A stretch of 64,000 nt of DNA. It comes from Amblyomma americanum. Taxonomy: Eukaryota > Arthropoda > Arachnida > Ixodida > Ixodidae. The stretch's first letter is position 1. Every line of letters begins with the position of its first letter. The notes under the pieces were generated by a model that had not been told where the DNA came from, searched no databases, and saw nothing but the letters and a program-made list of their open reading frames with translations. This document shows positions 31,560 through 42,332 of the stretch, one piece after another. The translations under genes were made by a program, and so were the position numbers. Location: assembly GCF_052857255.1 (NCBI RefSeq), contig NC_135505.1:54114792-54178791 (forward strand). The letters run 5' to 3'.

Positions 31560-34500
31560 TATAACATCTGTAAACCATATGTTGTCCTACATGTTTCAAC
31601 TTCCAATCTCTCAAAATTTCGCGTGTTGTATGTGTTGGGATGATTTCTTAGGTTGGCTATCTGGCGCAAGAAACAAGTACCATTTTTTATCTCTTGTTTG
31701 TATTGTTTGAACAGACGAGAATCATAAGTCTTCGTAACAGGCATCACGTTATACATGAGAAATAATCGTTCCGAGGGTAGCACATGGGGACACTTGCAAC
31801 GGCACGTAGAAACTTTTTTTGCAGAACATGAATTTTGTGTGTATTGTTTTGCGTCGTAGAGGCCCAAACTAAAAGGCAATAATTAAGTCTTGAACAAAAC
31901 AAGGTATTATACAGCAGCATCATTATATCACGCGGTAGTACACTTGAATTTCGATATATGAGGCCGATTACTTGCGAGAGTTTTTTTAAGCAGTTAATAT
32001 GTACATCCCAAGATAAGGTCTCGTGAAATATAACACCTAATATTTTAATACTAGGCACCATTTCAACTGGAGTTGATTTCAACAAGACAGTTTGGCTAGT
32101 TGGTATAGGTTTATTTCTGGCGTGAAATGAAACTGCCTTTGTTTTTTGTATGTTTATTTTCAAAATGTTTTCTTCAGACCATTTCTCTAGCTTAGCTAGT
32201 CTTTCATTCGCATGCGAATTACTTGATCGGTATCATTTGCTGAAAAGAACTGACTCGTATCGTCTGCGTAAATGAAGAAATTTTGTAGCTGGAGCAATGC
32301 TTACTAAGTCATTCACGTAGAGATTAAAAAGGAATGGCCACAAAATACTGCCTTGCGATACGCCACGATGAACTCCCATCGAGTTCGAACAAAATCCTTC
32401 TATATCTACAATTTGCTTCCAATTGTTTAAATATGATCGGATTAACGAAGCAGCGACACCCCGAAAACCACGTTTGTATGCAATCATATAAAGCTGCCTT
32501 TGACAACACAGCTGAGCCCTTTTATTTCTCCTTCAGGCTCCACTGCACCCCGGCAATAGTAATGTTGCGAAGTATTCGGACGCACAAAACTAACAGATGA
32601 AAGATTTTAAATAGTTAAAACATAGCGATTAAATCTTGGCACAAGAGGTTGTGTCCGGAGCCCTCCACTACGACACCTCCTTCTTACTTTCTTCTTTCAC
32701 TCCCTCCTTTATCCCTTCCCTTACGGCGCGGTTCAGGTGTCCAATGATATATGAGACAGATACTGCGCCATTTCCTTTCCACCAAAAACCAATTATTATT
32801 ATTATTATTCTAGCTTTCTGATGAGTAGCTGATAATTTATAAGGTCAAGGCCATTGAAAAATCTATAAATGTGCTTAATATTACGTTTGCTTGTTCAATA
32901 TGGTCTAAAACGTCCTCTTTTTGGGCAATAAGTGCCGACGCGGTTCTAACTCCCTTTCGGAAGCCATACTGGCAATCAACTATGAGGTTGTGTTTCTCGT
33001 CAAATTTTGACAATCGCGTCAGAATGATTTTTTCGAATGCCTTCGATAGGACAGGTAATATGGAAACAGGCCGATAATTCCCCATATCATTCTTATCACC
33101 TTTCTTGTATAATACGTTCTCACGAGAAACTTGCATTTGGTGTGGAAATACTGCTTGATCAAGGCATAAGTTGAACACGTAACTTATGCTGGGAGCAAGA
33201 AAACAGATGACGTGTTTCAAAGGTTTCAGTTGAATCCCATCAATATCAATAGCGCTGCTGTTATTAAGGCTTTTTATTACTTGCGTCACTTCGGCTTCGC
33301 TAACAGGATCAAGAAAAACTGAACTACTATTGTAATGAACATTGTCTAGATTATTATTCACTGTCATTTGACCAGCAGTATTCACAATGTGGTTATTGAA
33401 GGCATTGGCTAAGGCTTTGCCTGAGAACTCGGTACCATTGTGTGTAATTTCACGAACTGCGTCATTCTTAACATTATAGTTTAATACTGAGCGCAGGTTC
33501 TTCCACAGAGCATGTGTGCATCCAGAAAGAGAGGTGATTAGGTTGTTAAAATGCTGTTTTCGTGCTCTTTTCAGCTCCTTATCTGAACGATTGCGGTTAG
33601 TTCTAAACTTCTTCAATGCGTCTGGATTCTTGTTCTTGATAAACCGTCTAAATATTGTATTTTTCTCACATATTCTTACTGCCAGGTCGGGGGTTATCCA
33701 CGGTTTGCAGACTTTTGTGTTAGGTCTCAATCGCACAAATGGGGAACAATCTGAATGTAGAGGTTTAAGAATATTAAGCAGTTCTTCGTAAGTTGCGCTA
33801 GCATCTGTTATATTGTACGCGATGTCCCACGATGCGAGTGAAACTTTTTCCTGAAATGTCGAAATGTTTTGTTGTTAAATACGCTGTATTAAACTTGCAG
33901 GCGGTTTTTTCTTTGTGTTGATCTTTTTGGTGCAGCAAAAAAAAAAATAGGCAAATGATCACTCAACTCAACCATAATTACCTCTGCTCTGATTCTCTCC
34001 GGAGTTATATTTGTAACTAAAATATCTATTATGGTTGAAGTATTTAGTGTCACTCTAGTTGGGAGATTTATGACATTTGTAACACCATTCGCCCTCAACA
34101 AAACATCCAGTTTCAGTTTTGAGGAATCATTACTTAACATGTTTATATTGACGTCGCCGCCAAAAATGAGGTCAAAGTGAGAATTGTTAACAAATTCAAA
34201 AATTTTTTCTAAGTAATCTAAAAACGGGGTCACCACTCCATTTGGAGGTCGATAACCAACGGCAAGTACAGCGTTTTGTAATTTCAGTGCCATAAATTCA
34301 CAGTCACTTGTACTTGTACAGAAAGTTTTGAGTAGTTCACATGGGAAATCATTTTTTACCAAGAGGCACACTCCACCACCGCGACCAGTTGCCCTATTTA
34401 CGTAAAATGTCCGGTAGGAAGGTAAACGAAAAACATCTGTATCATCTGTGCACCATGTTTCTGCGAGCATTACCACATCAAACATGTTATCGTGTTGCTC

Positions 34501-34644
34501 AAAAAAGAGGCCAAGTTCAGATTCTTTATGCTTTACTGATCATATGTTTAGGTGAAAGCACTTCATAGATTTCATATATGCTTGACCTAGATGACTTTCA
34601 AGTCCGTGTGGCAGTACGTATCGTTCACCATCGGCTCCCGCCAT
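31560..34644 (-). pseudogene. CR1/L2-like ORF2: endonuclease + RT
   Basis: Starts at ATG 34644 (MAGADGERYVLPHG). A TGA follows near 34544 (HLNI/SVKHKESE), then MFDVVMLAETWC (Glu), GGDVNINML (GGDFN with Phe to Val), IIDILVTN and ELSDHLPIFF. RT motifs are VLYKKGDKNDMGNYRPVSIL, VDCQYGFRKGVRT, a broken FIDFSMALTL (functional FIDFSKAFD), MGVHRGVSQGSILWPFLF, and YADDT recovered only after a frameshift near 32285. The thumb is in 32163-31744 (IKILGVIFHETLSW). It has at least four lesions plus an insertion, so it is older than the LINE at 11255. Confidence 0.85.
32510..32815 (+). repeat. SINE-like insertion with (ATT)n tail, inside RT
   Basis: It separates the RT block ending IDFSMALTL from the block beginning AALYDC on the minus strand, so it is foreign to the LINE. 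Its right part has GTCCGGAGCCCTCCACTACG, shared with the Ruka-like body, then a pyrimidine-rich stretch, and ends in CCAATTATTATTATTATT. The left part (to 32635) is unassigned. No clear TSD was found. Confidence 0.6.
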
Positions 34645-34689
34645 GACTATCAGGTCAGTCGTCTGTTAAAAATGCCGTGGTTCTTATCG

Positions 34690-35050
34690 TAGCTTATTCA
34701 AGTCACAAAGACTAGAAATGGCCATGGCCGACTCTCCCTCTGGTTTGCGCACGAGGACCCGCCCATTGTGGTGCCACACGAACATGAAACCATTGATCGT
34801 AGCCCAATTTTTCACTGCGAAAAGAAGAGCACGTGTTCACTTTGTTATATTTTCCTGCAAATACACGTGATCATCCACACTTCTCAGATTTTTCCTGTTC
34901 TGCCACCATTCACTTCGCTTTGCATCTTTCGCAAAGCTGCAAATTATGCCTGGCGTTTTGTCTCTCCTTGCTGGCAGTCGGTGGATCGCCACAACGTCAT
35001 CTTGCAGGAGTTGTGGAAGTTCTATGGTTCTGGCTATCATTTACCAGTTT
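34690..35050 (-). pseudogene. LINE ORF1, FP-type C-terminal domain
   Basis: The frame 35040-34837 reads LQDDVVAIHRLPARRDKTPG, followed by RKNLRSVDDHVYLQENITK. After a TGA in frame come VKNWATINGFMFVWHHNGR and VLVRKPEGESAMAISSL. This is the C-terminal nucleic-acid-binding domain found in ORF1 of many arthropod LINEs, related to the baculovirus FP-type fold. It is truncated at the N-terminus where the element ends. Confidence 0.78.
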
Positions 35051-36869
35051 TGGTCAGGAGAAAGTAACTGGTTAGACTTCCGTTGCTGTAAGTAGCTTCT
35101 AGTTTATTTTATTTTCATTTATCTTTCACCTCAGGTGTACTAAGCATTATTTGTTCGCCCCAATAGTTTTGCATATATTTTAGAATTCGTTTAAGGCTCC
35201 TGTTTGTAGGCTGTGCCGAGAGAGGTCCCAAGAGTTTTCACTGCTTTTATTTAACGACTGTTCCGGATGGCTCGGCGCTCTCGCTGCAGCACTTGGTTTC
35301 ACCAATCACACTGAGAGCCCTGTGGTTATCCATGTTGTCGACCAGGAGTAAGGAACCGCATTGCCTTGTGCTAAGTCGTGCAACCCACGCCGAGAACCAC
35401 ATCCCCGAGCAATCCTGCAGAGCTAAATGGTCATGGGTATGATGGGTTCGTTGATTGTTGTCTTAGCAATGAACTGCTTTTAAAGGTGACTAAAGTGGCC
35501 GCCAGTTGCGCAGATTTGCAGGCCATCTCATTTCTTCTTGTCTATATTTCAGTGCAGAAGTGTGCACTGTTGACCGAGTATTTTGATTCCGCCTCTACAC
35601 AGGCGGTAACCTTGGGGTCTTCGATGCCACATACAGTATTTAGCGTTACTGTGCTGCAATTGAGAGCGGTTACTCTAGTCGGGTCATGGCTTCGTCGAGT
35701 ATAAGAATCGTGGCACGGGGGTGTCGTCATGGCTTATCTGTGAGCTGGTGTTATCTTGGAGCATCGCCGAATCGTGTTGGGACTCAGCGTCTTGTGTCAG
35801 ATCACCGTAGCAGGTACGGCGTCTTTTAGCACTGTTTTTGATGGACAATATTTGTTTGGCTTAAAATGACCTCTCCTCGAGACGTTCTCTGCTAAAGGCT
35901 GATATATTTTGCTGTAGTGGCTGCGGCGTCGTTATGCGGACTCAGCGATAACAAAAACGCTGACGTCAATGAGCACCTGGCGGCGCATTCGGCACGCTTC
36001 TTCGCTTTGTCGATACCGGGGTCGCGTTTGTGGTGCGTCGTAGGAGGAAACACGAGAAACCATGCTTCTGTATGATCAACGATAGTGTACGTGGGGTTAA
36101 TGGCAGAGAGATGGCAGGAATATTCTTGAGGACAGAATACAAAGGAACCATTGGTTGAGAAGGAAGCCTCAGTTCCCCTTCAGCACTCAAGTATATGGTT
36201 TGCTTGAGTACAGTGTAAGAAAAAATTATGGCGATGCTGACTTCTCCACATGTCACATTTCCTTGAGTGAGTTTAATCATGGATGGATAGGCTGGCGGCT
36301 ACGATCGCGACATTATGTCGTAAAGTTCTTGCCACGAGCAGAGTTGCGTTTCTGCACAGCTTATCTGTGCAGGTTATACCTGAACACTTTGTTCTCGCGA
36401 AGTAGTTTTTTTCCACACCACCAGCATGCAGCGTATGACCATTTTCCTTGCGACAAGCTAGTAGACTTCTCTCGAGGAAATTTAATTGTGCGCCATGCCT
36501 CTACCAATTTGAAAGAAACCGGGTAGGCCCGACACCTGCTACGCATTGAGGTATGTTTAAGAGCCGCTCCTTTCGATAGCAATATACTTAAGTCAATTGG
36601 ATTCTGTTTTTGTCATCCCCATTCCTGTGCGTTTTAATAGAGGTACCAATCCGTTTTACAGAAGTTACCGCAAAACTCAAGACTGTACAGAAAGAAATCC
36701 CGTATGGTATACTAACAACTGAAGGATTACTGCAAGCGCAGGAATAAATCAGAATCACCGAAAGAAAAAAAAAACAAGAAGAAGGTGTCATAAAGTGAAA
36801 CCAAATGCATTAAAGGCCATCCCTATGGTGTCCATCTATATATGCAATCTCCTTCGATAGTCTGTAAAG
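35051..36869. other. anonymous DNA, no gene recognised
   Basis: No conserved domain on either strand. Open frames up to 123 codons exist (36155-36526 +, 35378-35704 +), but they lack recognisable motifs, splice signals or context. Confidence 0.4.
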
Positions 36870-38399
36870 AGAGGGTGCGCTGGTAGAATCTGCGCCCTTG
36901 AAAGCTGATTCCATAAGCCTGCATTTTTTATCGCGTAAGCTGCTCCGGTATGTCCTCAAGATCATGCAATAGTGAAGGTCCCTTGTGCACTTTCCCTCTT
37001 GGCAATCTTGCTAGCGAACAATGAGGTTCCTATTAGTCACATTGACAACCTCAGCGGCGCAGCATACTACCTTACACCATTTTTAAATCATCGGCTGGTT
37101 TGACCAATATACGAACGTCCTCACGGGACAAAAAAGACATGCACGGCGTCCTCCTACTTGTATCGACATGTGTCTCAAAGTTTTTTCAGGAAGACTATCT
37201 CCTGATCAGAACCGGTGATTTACTGATTTATTGCAATGTGATGTGAAAAAAAATTTTTAAACTTTTCCTCTTCACACTCAATAAACCAGTTCTGAAAAAA
37301 TTATGCATTGCATAGTTTTTTTTAAGAAACTAAAGTACCCATTTGTACCAACCCACAGAAGCATGAATTCATGGCCATTCTTGACTTTCTTATCTACAGA
37401 ATTGCAGCGTCTGTCAGTGTAAGTGAGTCCGCAAACACACGCACTGCAAAAGGACCATATTTTGAATCAGCCAACGCGAAAAGTTGAGAGTAAAAACCGC
37501 CAGCACTTATTTGAGTACGAAGAGAGGATAGAGAGGCCGCCGCCAATTCAGGTGGAAACTGTTAGAGTTTATATGGATTCATTATTTTCTGCAACCTTTA
37601 TTTCGAGATAGTTATGAAGCGCAGAGTCAATGGCATCAGTTAAATATAGACAACTTAGGGACGATAGCTGTTTTTAGCTGCCAAGAGCAGGCTCTTGCAG
37701 TCCTTCCAAAACGAAGAGAACTGAATACCACTGAGAATAGAGCACGCACTAGAGCCTACAAATTTCACCTTGAGTGCTTGATTACTTGCTTCAGTACGGT
37801 TGAATTATAGACAAATAATTAACTTTTCTTTAGCTTGATTACGTGGCATCTTTGCACGCCGTTTTTTTTTCTGTTCCTATCCCTCTATATTACTTGCTAG
37901 CCCTGAGAGGCGTCCGGGACTTTACATGCTCTGCAACAGATGATGTTTTTCCCACCAATATCTCTTCATTTTTATGAGAAATCTAATGCTTTACGTACTG
38001 GCTGCCAAACATAACCCTCTTGTAGTCAAGATTTCCGTCTGTACCGAACAAGGTATGTTATTTTTCAAGATAGTGTCACTATTGTTTGATTGTTCGATAA
38101 CATTGCACTAGAAATCACGATTCCATATATGAGAAGGGACGTCGCTCCCTTCGATAAAAACTGCAGCTTACCTGCGTATGCGTCGTTCGCTAAAATATAA
38201 AAGTTTCAATTCTCTAGCTATTGAACATCTTGTCCGCGGGGCTATTTTTGAAGCGCATACAAACTGTACTGCGTCGGACAAAAACAAGTCATTTATTCCT
38301 TGTTTAATATTTTATTTTTACACATCTATTTTCTATTTGACCAGTTTAGGCGTTACAGATATGTGTGGTAACAACATGAAATGAAAGCAGCGAAGACAG
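36870..38399. other. anonymous AT-rich DNA
   Basis: No supported gene. A minus-strand YIGQTSR word at about 37091-37111 recalls the Penelope GIY-YIG core, but the surrounding frames do not carry the rest of the domain. Confidence 0.35.
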
Positions 38400-39720
38400 T
38401 ACAATAAACATTTTTAACCTAATCGATGAAGATGCGTACATTTGAAAGCTCCATGTTCAGGTATGGAGAAGACGCAATGCGTAGTGGTTCCGGTCTGAGC
38501 TGATCTTTGGGAGGAAAGATTGAAAATACTTCAGTTCCGTAAATTAGAATGCTCCGAATGAATCTATGACCGTTGCTGGATGATACGTATCCTAAAAAAT
38601 GTGAGGAGGCATTCTCTCAGTAATCGGTTCCCTTACTACATGTATGAACCCTCGCAAAATGTTTAAATATGGCGGCGGATTGGAAGATCGGTTGGGTCTA
38701 GAGTTGTTTTAATGAACGCGGCACTAGCTGAACGCGAGTAGGAAGTAGAAGAATGAGCGGGACAAATATTGTCAACTTTTGAGGCATTAACCACTCACTT
38801 GATATCAGGGGCTCAGAACGAAGACGAATATCCTATACTCGATCAAACGGCCGTTATAAGGAGCAAGAATTTTATAGGCTATCGAGCGAACGAAACCTTA
38901 AAGCCAAGAAAACTATGGACATAATCAGCATTGGAACTATCTGCTGGAAGTGATTTTTTTACAAGGATATAACTATAAAACTCATATTCAATCCCAATTA
39001 CTTATATAGGAAAAGAAAGGCTAAAATGGAGCTATGAAGAAAGCTATTTATTTGGTATTTAATGTTAGCTTTGGGTGGTCATATTTTGTTACATTAAGCT
39101 TCTTGGACGAAGCTTCGTAGCATAAAGAAAAGTTATTAAATTCACCAGCAAGAATGGAGGTATCAGAATGGTCGGGAGTTTCTTAATAGAAAAGTTGCTC
39201 TTGTGGGAACACCTCTATAATTGTTGATATCACTTCAGGAACATCAGTGATATAGATAAGAAAGAAGATAGGTCTTGTTACTGACTCGTTATCAACACTC
39301 ATTGACTTATGAAACATTATAGAACGAATCATTCGCTATCATATGTTCAGTGCGAGCACCCAAAAGCATTGTCTTTCTATAGTGTGTCAATACAAATTTC
39401 AAGTTTGCAAAAATTTAAAAGGAGAAGCCGATATAACATGATGTCGAAGGCTTTAGCGGTATTTATGAATTTGCAGTCAACCACAGTGAAATTACCCAAG
39501 CTTGAAAAGGTAATTATTACAAGCGAATAATTGCTGTTCCAAAAACGGTTTCTCTAAAGCCAAGTTTATTGCTTGTAAGTAAAAAATTAGATTCATGTTC
39601 AGTGACATAAGCCGGGTAAATCGCGCGTTCAAGCAATTTACATAAAATAGCTAGAGGTTGATGACCTGTGTGTTTAATTTAAAAGGCTGCAAAAATAACC
39701 CCACAGTTGTGCTGTAACCA
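38400..39720 (-). pseudogene. highly decayed non-LTR reverse transcriptase
   Basis: Scattered minus-strand pieces in RT order: a fingers-like LLERAIYPAYVTEHE and LTSNKLGFRETVFGTAI (where active RTs have QFGFR), then VDCKFINTAKAFD (motif A region, AKAFD), then ESVTRPIFFLIYITDVPE (motif B region, normally GSVLGPLLFLIYIND). Frame changes and stops separate every block. Too eroded for a clade call; CR1/Jockey-like is the best fit. Confidence 0.55.
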
Positions 39721-41292
39721 CCTTCCCGAACTCCGTCTCAGATAACAGGCGACTAAGTACTTATGCGTACAAATTACCTCCTGATCAGTCCTGATAGCAG
39801 TCATCCATGGGCTGTCTGGGGTGATATGTTAGTCAAGGCCAACCAGTCTGTATTTTGTAGAACCGTATTTAAATGTGCAATTTAGTCATGTGCAACATTG
39901 GGTATGTGCGACCACAGAATCGCGGTTACACCAGCAGTCTGATCTCTCTATTGTATTAATATTAAGGAAGGTCCAGGTCATCAAAAGTTGGCGTGTAACG
40001 CGTATCAAAGGAGGTACCCAAAATGAACATATCTGGTGTTGTTACGAAGGGCGACATTATGCCCCGCTATAAGCGCATTAACAAATAACGTTTACATACT
40101 TGCCACCAGCACATGAACAGAAATAAGACAGCAGGATTCCTTCAGTAGTTCTTTGCTACATTTTACGTCAATTTTGAAATGGTTTCAAATGGTTCGTTCT
40201 TGTCAGTCTTTTGACGTACCTTATTTCGTGATGAAATAGCTTTTCTAGAAATGTAACCTTCCCCTACATCATCGGAAGGTTGAATAGTGCCTAATGAGCA
40301 TTTATAATAGGAATGCATTAAATTGCAGTATTTCACTGTGCATAATGGCATCTCGTTATGCGGCAGTCAAAAAGATGCAACAATTCCAAAAGCATTTTCA
40401 AAGATATTCCTAATGAATTTGACCGTGTACTTTCTGAGTCAACAGCAAAGTGCTCCAGATTACATTTTCAAGAAAGAAAAGGAAAACTCCCCAGAAACAA
40501 GCAGTCGTGCTAGCGGCTGCTGACACGCAAGGGATTCTATAGTCCAAAGCACTACTAAAACGAAACATGTATAGCTTTTTTGGACAAAAAATTTTGGAAA
40601 TTAGAAAATTGTAAGACACTGGTATGGAAATATTGAAGGCAATAGTCCATTATTCTGATATGTAGAAAAATCTTTCTTTTAAAGTGCTCCCGCGATCGCA
40701 TCAAACAGTTAAGACAGTGAAATAAAATCAATGGGGAACGATATTGATGACAGCAAAAATGTGAATGGAAACAAAAATGCAAGACTGATGTCGGGTGATC
40801 TGCCGATATATTGATTGTTGCAGTGAATTTGTACATTATAATCAAAAAATCACGCTCACAGACGGTTTCCCGAATTGTCCATAATTGCTCTGTATGTCCT
40901 CAATAACGGAATTTTCGCTGATAGTATTCAAAGCGGCTAAAAATTCGACATACGCAGTAATGCGATGGGCAGAGTTTCACAGGTGGCAATGAACATACTG
41001 CGTCAAACAAAAAACTTAACACTATTGAGTTGATATGTGCCCTGGCTTACTCGGGGAACCCTCGTAGCGAAGCGGTGCATATAAAAGTTAGAGTGTTCGT
41101 CAGCTGAGCAGGGGACGCGGTAATTACTGAGAGTTTCTCGAAGGACGGCCCAGCATCATATCACGACATTACTATTCATTTTAAACTAGAAAGGAGGATC
41201 TGCCCCCTCCAGACAAAACTTTGGATAAGGAGCAGAAAGCGATTCTAGACGCGATCCTTCATGACTCGTTACTTACTATCAAAGTTAAAGAA
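39721..41292. other. anonymous AT-rich DNA
   Basis: No supported gene, RNA or repeat structure. Confidence 0.4.
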
Positions 41293-42135
41293 TGCAGCGC
41301 GAAAAGACAAGGACACGCAAAGAATTGAACAGGGCTGGCGCTGACAACCAAAATATTTATTCAATGAAAGGAGCAGCCTTTATAATGCTATCCAAGGCCC
41401 ACGTGTACAAATAAAACAGCAGTCGTGGGAAATCTATCTAACACAGATACACATCGTTGCACACAATATCGAAGTAACCGCACATCAAGGCGACGCAATA
41501 TCAGCTCCGACCCCACACCGCTTCAAGTTTACTCTCAGACAAGGAGTCCAGTTTTCTAGGTTCACTGTAATTACGTCTCTGTTTTGCATGTCAATTGGAA
41601 TAAGTCTTGTTCTTTAAAAATTTTTAACTTTTCGATGACCCTGAATGACTTTGATCGGTTGACTCAGCTTTAGCGTAGCGTTGTGTTTTGTTATGCGTTT
41701 CGACCGAATTGACTCTGCTTGCTTCGACTTTTGACACCGATTTGCGGTGACTTTGCTGTAGTTTTCGTCTTTGTTTCGGTTTTTTGTTCTTTTTTTGTCG
41801 TTTGCATCGTGCTTTGTGGGCGGCAAAGGTTGCTAACTAATCTTTTTGTGTGCTGGTATCTTATGGCTCTTCCCGGTCATCGTGTTTTTTTTTTTTTTTG
41901 GGGGGGGGGGGGGGTGTTCGGTGCTGACGTTTCGTCGCCTCGATATGCTGTTACTCTGAAATTGTGTGCAGCGAAGTGTATCTGTGTTAGATAGTTTTCC
42001 CATGACTGCTGTTTTATTTGGTCACGTGGGTTTTGGATGGCATTATAAAAGCTGCTCATTTCTCTGAATAAATTTTTTGGTAGTCAGCGCCAGTCCTGTC
42101 CACTTCTTTGTTTTTCCTTGTCTTTTCCCGCTTCA
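41293..42135. mobile_element. Penelope-like inverted-repeat structure 1
   Basis: Two arms of about 220 bp (41293-41515, left; 41915-42135, right) are inverted copies of each other and match through CTGGCGCTGAC, CCAAAA-TATTTATTCA, AAATAAAACAGCAGTC and CTAACACAGATACAC. They surround 400 bp unique to the right arm. Each arm reads outward as a 3' UTR ending in AATAAATTTTTTGGTAGTCAG. No GIY-YIG or RT is inside. The layout and end sequence match the adjacent structure 2, which contains GIY-YIG, so I assign it to Penelope-like elements. A T15G15 run sits at 41885-41914. Confidence 0.7.
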
Positions 42136-42332
42136 TTTTTAACCATGATCGCTGACCAACGAGGCAAACAGCCACTTTATTTTACTATGAAAACTCTATC
42201 CAGGTGATTACGGGCCGGAATGTACAATATGAGGCGAAACAGCCACTTACTAGGGCATTTTTGGATGTATAAAGCGATGCTGCCACCGGAATCTCTAATA
42301 CAAATTTCTACTCTCGAGCAATATGATGCTGA

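Larger units (their letters stand above)
31149..35050 (-). mobile_element. CR1/L2-like LINE with FP-type ORF1, 5'-truncated
   Basis: Minus-strand LINE of about 3.9 kb, from a different family than 11255-15330. In transcript order: ORF1 C-terminal domain (35040-34690), ORF2 endonuclease (34644-33890), linker and RT (33736-31560), 3' UTR, (TTA)n tail. A SINE-like insertion interrupts RT at about 32510-32815. The 5' end is cut at about 35050 inside ORF1. Confidence 0.85.

Noticed and set aside
37085..37115. YIGQTSR word on the minus strand as a Penelope GIY-YIG
   Set aside because: Only seven residues fit; a stop precedes and follows and no other part of the domain is readable.
41915..41965. 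Possible hammerhead ribozyme (minus-strand CGACGAAACGTCAGC)
   Set aside because: Penelope elements can carry hammerheads and the CGAAAC-GTC half is present, but I find no CTGATGA half or a pairing stem II upstream, and the other arm has CGACGCAATATCAGC instead.
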